From: DASYSA01 sp036003885
GTDB taxonomy: Bacteria; Acidobacteriota; Blastocatellia; UBA7656
DNA length: 19,860 nucleotides
NCBI GenBank assembly: GCA_036003885.1
Contig: DASYSA010000011.1
Span: forward strand, 1-19,860
Direction of reading: 5' to 3'
Below, one piece after another: positions 1-6,260 of this stretch. The translations under genes were made by a program, and so were the position numbers. Positions within the stretch are counted from its first letter, which is position 1. Every line of letters starts with the position of its first letter. Under the pieces are notes generated by a model. The model did not search any database and was not told the origin of the DNA. It saw only the letters and a list, made by a program, of their open reading frames with translations.

Positions 1-129
1 TTTGATCGCAGGCAGGCTGGCCCGGTCGCACAATCGGATCATTAGGATGCGCGCGCGGGATTTCGGCCGTCGCTTCCGGCCACGCTGCTATGTCGCTTTC
101 ATTAAAGCCAAAAGCAAGAGGAAACAGGA

Positions 130-201
130 ATTTCAACCAGGAAACAAGCAAGAGTCGCGGCGATCTTGTATCAATTGGCCTGTTCCACCGCCCCCTTCAG
201 C
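130..201 (+). pseudogene. Decayed 5' fragment of a DUF4386 gene
   Basis: Read in the frame starting at 130, this stretch gives STRKQARVAAILYQLA followed by a segment ending APFS. The start of the intact gene just downstream reads STRKTARIAGLLYLLMAV and then AATFS. The nucleotides match too: a 12-base identical block (ttcaaccaggaa) at 132-143 recurs at 256-267, and about three quarters of the next 30 bases agree. The copy has no start codon (the ATG position reads AGG with an extra base), a stop lies upstream in frame at 103-105, and similarity fades after about 201. I read it as the relic of a tandem duplication or of an older gene copy. Distant chance similarity is possible but unlikely given matching nucleotides and protein. 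Confidence 0.6.
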
Positions 202-251
202 CATGGGTTGGGACTTGATAGGCAACAGTAATGAACAGATGGAGCGTGGAT

Positions 252-944
252 ATGAATTCAACCAGGAAGACAGCAAGAATCGCAGGACTACTGTATCTGC
301 TAATGGCAGTGGCCGCCACCTTTAGTCTGAACATCCCTTCAGGTTTCATAGTACGTGGCGATGCCGCAGCCACCGCTGACAAGATTGCGTCTTCTCAGCT
401 GTTTTACCGGCTCTGTGTCGTCAGCGACCTGGTGTCGCAGATCCTTTTTGTCTTCCTGGTGCTGGTTCTGTATCAGTTGCTCAAAGGAGTGAACAAGAGA
501 CAGGCTGCGCTGATGGTGGCATTGGTTCTCGTTCAAGTTCCGATGGCATTTACCAATATGCTCGTCGGGATGGTTCCACTCGTACTGTTGAATGGGGCCG
601 ATTACTGGTCAGTATTCGACAAGCATCAGATGGATGCCCTGACAATGGGATCTCTAAGCTTGCGTAGCTATGGAATAAACGCGGTCTGGGCACTGTGCGG
701 TCTCTGGCTCCTGCCGTTCGGTCTTCTCATATTTCGGTCCGGGTTTATTCCCCGAATACTGGGCGTCATCCTGATCGTCGGCTGTTTTGCCGATCTGGCC
801 ATTAGTGTGACGTCTTTGCTCTTCCCAGCTTACGAGCAAATTGTTAGTAAGTTGACGATTCTGGGTGCTGGGGACCTCTTGATCATTCTCTGGCTATTGA
901 TCAAGGGTGTAAGGGTTCAACCATTGGACGAACAAGCCTCCTGA
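252..944 (+). CDS. DUF4386 family integral membrane protein
   Basis: This 230-residue protein has about six hydrophobic segments (near 8-28, 54-76, 86-115, 142-162, 168-194 and 203-219) and fits the DUF4386 family of inner-membrane proteins, whose function is unknown. Family hallmarks are the N-terminal STRKTARIAGLLYLLMAV stretch and the central motif ending in L-R-S-Y-G. I chose ATG 252 because a GGAG lies 7 bases upstream; an in-frame ATG at 231 would add seven residues but has no clear ribosome site. The gene stands alone, converges on the M56 gene at 1074, and is preceded by a decayed partial copy of its own 5' end. No enzymatic residues can be pointed to. Confidence 0.85.
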   Translation: MNSTRKTARIAGLLYLLMAVAATFSLNIPSGFIVRGDAAATADKIASSQLFYRLCVVSDLVSQILFVFLVLVLYQLLKGVNKRQAALMVALVLVQVPMAFTNMLVGMVPLVLLNGADYWSVFDKHQMDALTMGSLSLRSYGINAVWALCGLWLLPFGLLIFRSGFIPRILGVILIVGCFADLAISVTSLLFPAYEQIVSKLTILGAGDLLIILWLLIKGVRVQPLDEQAS

Positions 945-990
945 TTGGACTAATGATATCAAAACGCTCGCCGCTGAACTCCAACGCATC

Positions 991-1025
991 AGACGATCTC
1001 CGGCTGTCAGCACAGGAGACCGTCT
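991..1025. terminator. Possible bidirectional terminator hairpin
   Basis: An 11-base stem, AGACGATCTCC against GGAGACCGTCT, pairs at 10 of 11 positions around a 13-base loop. It lies between the ends of two converging genes (stops at 944 and 1074), where a shared terminator would be expected. No run of T follows on either strand, so classical rho-independent activity is doubtful. Confidence 0.35.
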
Positions 1026-1073
1026 GAGTATCACAGATAAAGCGATCTTATTGGCACTGCGAGGCGGGGCGAA

Positions 1074-2717
1074 TCAATTCAGCTTGATCATTGCCACGCC
1101 TTCGTAGGCGGACATGTCAGACAGAATCACTTTGTCCCCGACCTTAAGACCGGCGACTATTTCGATTGCGGTCGCGGAACTTCTGCCGAACTTGACACGG
1201 ACTCTAATCGCAGTCAGGCCATCGTCCTCCAGCTTGAAAAGGGACGAAGTGCTGTCTGCCTGGCCACGGACGGGTCTCCCGACATAGATGACGTCTTCGA
1301 AGCGTTCAACCTCAATCATCCCATCAACCTGAAGTCCTGCCTTAATATTTCCTGGCAGATCGCCTTCCAGGGCAACCTCGACGCGAACAACGCTGTTCTC
1401 GACGCGGGGGTTTTTGATGCGAACGACTTTACCAGGAATGGTGCTCTCGCCTGTTTCGATGGAGGCATGCTGGCCGATCTCAATATTCCTGGCTTGAGGT
1501 TCAAAGATTCCAACCTCTACCTTAAGACGACCATCATCAGAAGGTACTAAGACGCCGAGTCCTCGCACCTGCCTAACTACGGGCCCTCGCTTGACCGAGT
1601 CAATGGAGAGCGTTGTCCGATCAAGAACCGGCGAGGCCTGCGTCGGGCCTGAAACAGATCCGTCCTGCGCGGATTGAGTAACTCCGCCTTGAAGCCCTGG
1701 CTGGCTGCTTGCGGCGGGTATGACCAGCCAGGTAATACATACAATCAGCATGATAGGCATCAAAAGAAACTGCCATTGCTTCAGCGGCTGCCGTACCCGG
1801 TTTGTGTCCAGGATCATATCAATTCTCCTTTCAAGCATTCTTCTCGACGCAAACGATGGAGTCTGGTGAACGATGTCGGTTAAGAGGGTCCGCTCTACCG
1901 CCTTCAATATCGACTCAGCGTAAGCCTTCGGTTCGGTTCCAAGACCGATGACGTGGTCATCACAGGCGAACTCTCTCTCCAGGCTGAGTTGGGCGCAGCC
2001 GTATCGCAACACAGGGTGAAAGAAAAGGAAGGCCCTGACGACCGACTGGAAGAGGCTCACTAAGTGATCATGCCTCTTGATGTGCGCGAGTTCGTGACGA
2101 AGGATCGATGTTCTTTCGTCCCGGCTTGTCCATAGTGTGATGTCGGCCGGTAAGAGGATGACGGGGTGAAACAGGCCGGCAAGCCCGGGAGATTGAATTC
2201 CTTTTGATAAGACTATTGATACTCTGCCCGTATCCGAATTCAGCAGATCGGAGTACGAGCAGTCCAGATCAATCATAGAAACCGGCCGGGAGCCAGCCCG
2301 AATGATATGAAGCTTCCATAGCGAAGAAGCCAACCGAAGCAATGATATGATCACCCCAGCCGCCCACAATGCGAACAGGAGTGGCCAGACGAGTGATGGC
2401 CAGGAAAAGGGAGGCCGGGTGGGCTCCAGTATTTCAGTAAACGCCGGAGCATCGCCGATTATTTCGACCGGGAATGGTGCCATAGCGGAAGGCAAGTGAA
2501 AACTGTGGCTGAGCGCGGTGAGCAATGGGAACGCTGATACGGCCGTGAGGGCGATCAGCCATATTCTGTATCTAACTGCAGGGCTCTGAGACCGATCAAA
2601 CTTGAGCACGACCCAGACCAGTCCGAGTAAGAGAAATGCTTGCCCGCTCCAGATCAATAGGGAGCGCATTACGTCACCGGAGAAGGACATGATCTGATTG
2701 ATGCTATCTATTGGCAC
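1074..2717 (-). CDS. BlaR1-like M56 peptidase with HlyD/RND-adaptor-like C-terminal domain
   Basis: A membrane metallopeptidase sensor of the BlaR1/MecR1 (M56) family, expected to sense an envelope signal and relieve BlaI repression. Counting from GTG 2717 (547 residues), membrane segments lie near 18-36, 50-70, 109-131 and 317-335. The zinc motif HELAH is at 208-212, followed by EREFACDD near 247-254 carrying the likely third ligand. In BlaR1 the outer domain is a penicillin-binding fold. Here, after the last membrane segment, residues about 379-547 instead resemble the barrel and membrane-proximal part of HlyD/RND periplasmic adaptors (IEIGQHASIETG, GMIEVERFEDVIYVGRP, GLKVGDKVILSDMSAYEGV). 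The GTG has GGGAG six bases upstream and overlaps the end of blaI by 14 bases, implying coupled translation; GTG 2720 or ATG 2690 are alternatives. Confidence 0.85.
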   Translation of the reverse strand: MPIDSINQIMSFSGDVMRSLLIWSGQAFLLLGLVWVVLKFDRSQSPAVRYRIWLIALTAVSAFPLLTALSHSFHLPSAMAPFPVEIIGDAPAFTEILEPTRPPFSWPSLVWPLLFALWAAGVIISLLRLASSLWKLHIIRAGSRPVSMIDLDCSYSDLLNSDTGRVSIVLSKGIQSPGLAGLFHPVILLPADITLWTSRDERTSILRHELAHIKRHDHLVSLFQSVVRAFLFFHPVLRYGCAQLSLEREFACDDHVIGLGTEPKAYAESILKAVERTLLTDIVHQTPSFASRRMLERRIDMILDTNRVRQPLKQWQFLLMPIMLIVCITWLVIPAASSQPGLQGGVTQSAQDGSVSGPTQASPVLDRTTLSIDSVKRGPVVRQVRGLGVLVPSDDGRLKVEVGIFEPQARNIEIGQHASIETGESTIPGKVVRIKNPRVENSVVRVEVALEGDLPGNIKAGLQVDGMIEVERFEDVIYVGRPVRGQADSTSSLFKLEDDGLTAIRVRVKFGRSSATAIEIVAGLKVGDKVILSDMSAYEGVAMIKLN

Positions 2718-3099
2718 CACCTTCTCCCTTGTTCGTGCCGGAAATCCTGGCGCGAATCTTGTCAAGATCTTTCTTGGTTAAATCACCTGCCTGAACCAGG
2801 TTCAAAACGACCGAGGTGGCCGAGCCGCCGAAGACGTGGTCGATCAGGTGGCGCAAGAGACGAATACTTGCTTTCTCTTTGCTCTCATCAGCCTTATAGA
2901 AATAGGTCTTGCCTTCTGCGCGATGGACGAGATGCCCTTTGCGCTCCAACACGCGGATGATTGTAAGGACGCTGTTGTAATGTGGTGTTCCGGGCAATCG
3001 TTCTTGAATGTCTTTGACGGTGGCCTCTCCCATCTGCCAGATGAGCTTCATGATCTCCAGCTCTTTGTCGGTAAACAGCTTGGATGGTTTTCTCGCCAT
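2704..3099 (-). CDS. blaI: BlaI/MecI family transcriptional repressor
   Basis: A 131-residue winged-helix repressor of the BlaI/MecI/CopY family. The N-terminal half shows the family pattern: LFTDKELEIMKLIWQMGEAT, then VKDIQERLPGTPHYNSVLTI, then the wing region RKGHLVHRAEGKTYFYKA. The C-terminal part (about 85-125) is the helical dimerisation region, in which BlaR1-type peptidases trigger cleavage or release in known systems. I chose ATG 3099, preceded by AAGGGCGG; an in-frame ATG at 3120 would add seven residues. It is first in an operon with the M56 sensor and sits directly downstream of a large palindrome that is probably its own operator, so autoregulation is expected. No beta-lactamase lies in the window, so the regulated target is unclear. 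Confidence 0.92.
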   Translation of the reverse strand: MARKPSKLFTDKELEIMKLIWQMGEATVKDIQERLPGTPHYNSVLTIIRVLERKGHLVHRAEGKTYFYKADESKEKASIRLLRHLIDHVFGGSATSVVLNLVQAGDLTKKDLDKIRARISGTNKGEGGANR

Positions 3100-3119
3100 A
3101 AATTCCGCCCTTCTGCACA

Positions 3120-3161
3120 AACTAACTAATACGTTTTCGTACGATAACGTATTAATTAGTT
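3120..3161. promoter_or_regulatory. 42-bp palindromic operator, probably for BlaI
   Basis: The stretch is symmetrical about 3140/3141: 19 of 21 base pairs match, with mismatches only at 3136/3145 and 3126/3155. The arms read AACTAACTAATACGT and ACGTATTAATTAGTT around a CGTACG centre. It covers the -10 element and most of the spacer of the blaI promoter and lies between blaI and the divergent DUF3574 gene. BlaI family proteins bind dyads at their own promoters, so this is the obvious operator. Assignment to this BlaI is inference from position. The length would suit two adjacent dimers. Confidence 0.8.
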
Positions 3162-3169
3162 AGTGTCAA
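3141..3169 (-). promoter_or_regulatory. Sigma-70-type promoter of the blaI operon
   Basis: On the minus strand a perfect TTGACA (-35, 3164-3169) is followed after exactly 17 bases by TATCGT (-10, 3141-3146). Transcription would begin near 3134 and give a leader of about 35 bases. The -10 and spacer lie inside the palindrome, so repressor binding would block polymerase. Confidence 0.65.
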
Positions 3170-3233
3170 GCAAATTCTAATTTGTGGTATCGTCGATCTC
3201 GTCAACATTGGGACAAAAGAGGGGGTGAAACAA

Positions 3234-3674
3234 ATGCGTTTAGTTTCTACGGCAGTCATCAGTGTGGTCTTCAGTATGGGACTGGTAATGGGCTGGACGT
3301 CGACTGGCGTCGGGACGGCGCAGCCGCAGCGGCTTGACCTGTGTGGCCCGGCCTCCAGATCTCAGCTCCGCACCACCTTGTACTTCGGGTCCGCACGTCC
3401 GAAAGGATCAGTAAGCGAGTTGGAATGGCAAATCTTTCTGCGCGATGAAGTGACCAGCCGATTTCCGGATGGCCTAACGGTGTGGGACGCTGACGGACAA
3501 TGGCGTGCGCCTGGAGGCCGGATCGATCACGAGCGCTGCAAAGTCCTCTTACTCGTGCACCCCGACACAGCGGCGGCCCGGGAGGCCGTGCGTACAATCA
3601 TCGCGCGCTACCGCAAGGCCTTCGATCAACAATCCGTGCTCTGGGAAACCGCGCAAGTGTGTGTTGCCTCCTGA
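3234..3674 (+). CDS. Exported DUF3574 domain protein
   Basis: A 146-residue protein with a hydrophobic N-terminal segment (about 5-25) that looks like a signal peptide, then a DUF3574 domain. Family marks are LYFGSARPKG, the S-x-x-EW-x-x-F stretch, and RFPDGLTVWDADGQWR. Members are small secreted proteins of unknown function. Three cysteines remain in the mature part, one at the start of the domain, one in ERCKV and one near the C-terminus. I chose ATG 3234, which has AGAGGGGG about eight bases upstream, over GTG 3225, which would sit directly against that site. The gene diverges from blaI; a weak -10 (TCTAAT, 3176-3181) lies just outside the palindrome, so BlaI may control it as well. Confidence 0.8.
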   Translation: MRLVSTAVISVVFSMGLVMGWTSTGVGTAQPQRLDLCGPASRSQLRTTLYFGSARPKGSVSELEWQIFLRDEVTSRFPDGLTVWDADGQWRAPGGRIDHERCKVLLLVHPDTAAAREAVRTIIARYRKAFDQQSVLWETAQVCVAS

Positions 3675-3715
3675 GCGCCATAGCCGTGGCAGGTTGATGA
3701 AAGATAGGAAGGAAC

Positions 3716-4171
3716 ATGAAACGAAGAGAATTTATCGCGGGGACGGGGGTGCTCATCGGCGCCACGTGCGCGCCAAGCGTGTCGGCGGCGGACGACGCGG
3801 CAGCCGTAAAGCAAGCGGTCAACGACTGCTACTCCGTATTCTACGTGAGTCTGGACAAACAGAAATATCGGTCGCTCTTGACTGAGGACTACCTGCTCCT
3901 CGAGCACGGCGAACTTCTCGACGTCGAGGGCGACATCGCACTGATGCCGGCTCCAGACAGCGGCTACAAGCGGACCGACGCCTTCGACTTCCGTTCAGTT
4001 AAGGTCCACGGCGACACCGCATACGCCGTCTACTTCCTGAAGTCGAAGATAACGGACAAGAACGGCACTCACAACGGGGAGTGGCTCGAGAGCGCGATCC
4101 TGCGGCGCTCGGGCACGGGCTGGCGGATAGCATTGCTACACTCTACCAGGATCGTGAAGGCGCCGAGGTGA
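3716..4171 (+). CDS. Exported NTF2-like (DUF4440/SnoaL-type) protein
   Basis: A 151-residue protein starting with MKRREFIAGTGVLIGA, a Tat-like leader with a single R-R pair before a hydrophobic stretch, and a probable cleavage after S-V-S-A-A near 25. The rest has the size and pattern of the NTF2-like fold: a first helix (VKQAVNDCYSVF), a strand-turn region with LLTEDYLLLEHGELLD, and final strands (GDTAYAVYFL, LESAILRRSGTGWRIALLH). Such domains serve as small enzymes or ligand-binding modules, and nothing here fixes a substrate. GAAGGA lies directly upstream of the ATG. The gene follows the DUF3574 gene by 41 bases and may be co-transcribed, giving a pair of small envelope proteins. Confidence 0.78.
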   Translation: MKRREFIAGTGVLIGATCAPSVSAADDAAAVKQAVNDCYSVFYVSLDKQKYRSLLTEDYLLLEHGELLDVEGDIALMPAPDSGYKRTDAFDFRSVKVHGDTAYAVYFLKSKITDKNGTHNGEWLESAILRRSGTGWRIALLHSTRIVKAPR

Positions 4172-4317
4172 TTCACCAGAACCTCCCCGACCTTCGTCTC
4201 ACGGGATCCATTCTAACTGAAGATAATCAGATCGCCCGAGCTGTCATCCTGTAAACAGAGAACGGTGCAGGGAGAGATGCTTATCGTGTAGCTTGCGTTT
4301 TACGAAAGGCTGATCAA

Positions 4318-5322
4318 ATGGATAAGCGCCGGAAAACCTGGTTCGCGTGGCTAATCTTTCTAGTGCTTGTCGCAGTCGTGTTCCTGGCGACACGCCGTCC
4401 AGAAGCGCCAATCCCGAATCCCCCGGGAACCTTTTCCTTCGCCGTTCTGGGTGACGCTCCATACCAACCGTGGGAGGACATTCAGTACCGACTGGTTCTG
4501 CAGGCGCTCAATGCCAACGACCTCAGCCTGGTCATACACGTGGGCGACATTTTCTGGCGGCCCTGCACCGACGAACTCTACCGGAGGACTCTCGACCGGT
4601 TCAATGGTCTGCGACACCCGGTGATCTATACACCGGGAGACAACGAGTGGACGGATTGCTGGGAGCCTCAATCCGGCGGCTTCGCGCCTCAAGACCGGCT
4701 TAATCGTATACGGCAAATCTTCTTTGCAGACCCGACCCATAGCCTTGGCGGGAGCCCCCTGTCACTGGTCAGCCAGGCCGGCCGCGAGCCATTCCCCGAG
4801 TTCGTCGAGAACGCCCGCTGGACACATGAGGGAATCGTTTTCACCACGGTACATCTTGTGGGAAGCAGGAACGGTCTGAAGCCGTTCCCCTCGCGAACCG
4901 ATGCTGACGATGCCGCAGCGAGAAGGAGGACGGAGGCGGCGGCAGCCTGGGTGCGCGAGGCGTTTGCCGAGGCTCGGGCCTTGAGCGCCTCAGCGGTTGT
5001 CATCTGCTTTCACGGAACTCCGGCTTTCGAAGAGTCCGTCGACGACCCTTACCGTCAAGCCTTTGAGCCGTTCATCACAGCGGTTGAAGAAGAGGTCGAA
5101 CAGTTTGCGCATCCGGTGCTCGTGGCACATGGGGACGGCCACGTATACACCGTAGATCATCCGCTCGTACGGCGCACGACGGGCCGTCGCTTAGAGAACC
5201 TCACGCGCCTGGAGGTTCCCGGCTCACCTGAAGTCGGCTGGGTTCGGGTCACAGTAACCCCGGGCGCTGAAAACCCGTTCGCCTTCGGGGCACATGTGGT
5301 GCCGCGCTGGAAATACTGGTAG
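4318..5322 (+). CDS. Membrane-anchored calcineurin-like metallophosphoesterase
   Basis: A 334-residue protein with an N-terminal anchor (hydrophobic 9-23 after a basic start) and a calcineurin-like phosphoesterase domain facing outward. Metal-ligand motifs appear in order: GDAPY (D46), VGDIF (D77), GDNEWTDC (N109), FHGTP (H232), and HGDGH (H271 and H275). The first motif reads D-A-P where most members have D-x-H, so one metal ligand of the standard set is missing or replaced. The domain is of the type annotated as metallophosphoesterase of unknown substrate; a phosphodiester or phosphomonoester in the envelope is likely. It stands 146 bases after the previous gene and 21 bases before the methyltransferase. 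Confidence 0.83.
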   Translation: MDKRRKTWFAWLIFLVLVAVVFLATRRPEAPIPNPPGTFSFAVLGDAPYQPWEDIQYRLVLQALNANDLSLVIHVGDIFWRPCTDELYRRTLDRFNGLRHPVIYTPGDNEWTDCWEPQSGGFAPQDRLNRIRQIFFADPTHSLGGSPLSLVSQAGREPFPEFVENARWTHEGIVFTTVHLVGSRNGLKPFPSRTDADDAAARRRTEAAAAWVREAFAEARALSASAVVICFHGTPAFEESVDDPYRQAFEPFITAVEEEVEQFAHPVLVAHGDGHVYTVDHPLVRRTTGRRLENLTRLEVPGSPEVGWVRVTVTPGAENPFAFGAHVVPRWKYW

Positions 5323-5343
5323 AGAATTATCGAGTAGCGTACG

Positions 5344-6171
5344 ATGAACTCCGAAATGCAGATCAGAAAACATGAGATTGCCCTGATGGTTGCAGCGCGA
5401 TACGGATACACGAGCTATCTCGAAATATGTACCTCTATCACAGGGGGCACCTTTTCGCTGGTCGACAAGAAGCAATTCCCGCGGCGCGCACGGCTCATGT
5501 ATAAATGCCCACCGGATTTCGGTGACGGGGAACCAATAGACTTCTCCACAGAAGCAGAGTCTGGCGAAGAACTGTTTGCCAACCTTATGAGGTCCGGTGA
5601 AAAATTCGACCTGGTGTTCATCGATCCCTGGCACACATACACAAGTTCCCTCCGTGATATCGTGTTTGGCTTGCATTTGATTAAGGATGATGGAGTCCTC
5701 GTGGTTCATGATTGCAACCCGCCCAACGCAGCTTGCGCAGAGCAGGAGTTTCATTCAGGGCCCTGGTGTGGTGTCACCTTCGCTGCCTACCTCGACATAG
5801 TCCTGTTCACAGGAGGCATTAACTATGTCACGGTAGACACCGACTATGGATGTGGCATCATCAGTAAAGACCATCGTCTGGCCGACCTCTTCGGCTCCTG
5901 GCGCGATGCGGGCCTCGCTTCGCCGTGGCGGGAGTTAGACCTCTCTGAGAAATATGCTTTCTTCGACGAGAACCGCTCTCGGCTGTTACGTCTGATCTCG
6001 ACGGATGAATTTTGTCGCCGGTTAGGCGGAGAGTTTTGGAAGGGGACGGAACAAGCAGAATCTGGTGAAGACGGAGAGGTCACAGAGTGCGATCGCGACT
6101 GCGCGCAAACACCCATATCAACTCTCGATGCGGAGGAGCACAGCCAGCTGAGTTCGGAGAATCAGCCTTGA
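5344..6171 (+). CDS. Class I SAM-dependent methyltransferase (Methyltransf_24-like)
   Basis: A 275-residue protein with the class I methyltransferase pattern. The SAM-site strand and loop is YLEICTSITGGTF (25-37), the central acidic strand is FDLVFIDPWHTYTSSLRDI (88-106), and GVLVVHDCNPP (117-127) matches the post-IV strand. This order suits the Methyltransf_24 group, often linked to sugar or small-molecule methylation. The usual E-x-G-x-x-x-G glycine is a cysteine here (E-I-C), although the later G-G is kept. The C-terminal tail from about 235 is acidic and low in complexity. The start is weakly supported, with only GAGTAG upstream. It lies 21 bases after the phosphoesterase and could share its transcript. 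The substrate cannot be read from sequence. Confidence 0.75.
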   Translation: MNSEMQIRKHEIALMVAARYGYTSYLEICTSITGGTFSLVDKKQFPRRARLMYKCPPDFGDGEPIDFSTEAESGEELFANLMRSGEKFDLVFIDPWHTYTSSLRDIVFGLHLIKDDGVLVVHDCNPPNAACAEQEFHSGPWCGVTFAAYLDIVLFTGGINYVTVDTDYGCGIISKDHRLADLFGSWRDAGLASPWRELDLSEKYAFFDENRSRLLRLISTDEFCRRLGGEFWKGTEQAESGEDGEVTECDRDCAQTPISTLDAEEHSQLSSENQP

Positions 6172-6193
6172 GTGCTGAATACGACTCGTAACC

Positions 6194-6222
6194 TTGACAA
6201 CTTCTTCGGCCCACTCTATATA
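6194..6222 (+). promoter_or_regulatory. Strong sigma-70-type promoter of the PLD-like gene
   Basis: TTGACA at 6194-6199 and TATATA at 6217-6222 are separated by 17 bases, nearly the consensus promoter. Transcription would begin near 6229, some 32 bases before the ATG at 6261, with GGAGG about eight bases before the start. The gene is therefore likely transcribed on its own rather than with the methyltransferase upstream. Confidence 0.72.
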
Positions 6223-6260
6223 AGCGACCAGCACAATGACTCTATATTGGAGGATCTATC

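Noticed and set aside
2..325. Open frame of 107 codons at the left edge
   Set aside because: It overlaps the intact DUF4386 gene in another frame, is arginine-rich and without recognisable pattern, and is a different frame from the DUF4386 relic.
1074..3099. A beta-lactam resistance locus
   Set aside because: The repressor and sensor are bla-like, but there is no beta-lactamase and the sensor lacks the penicillin-binding domain.
5224..5754. 176-codon minus-strand frame opposite the methyltransferase
   Set aside because: It straddles the ends of two convincing plus-strand genes and has no family pattern.
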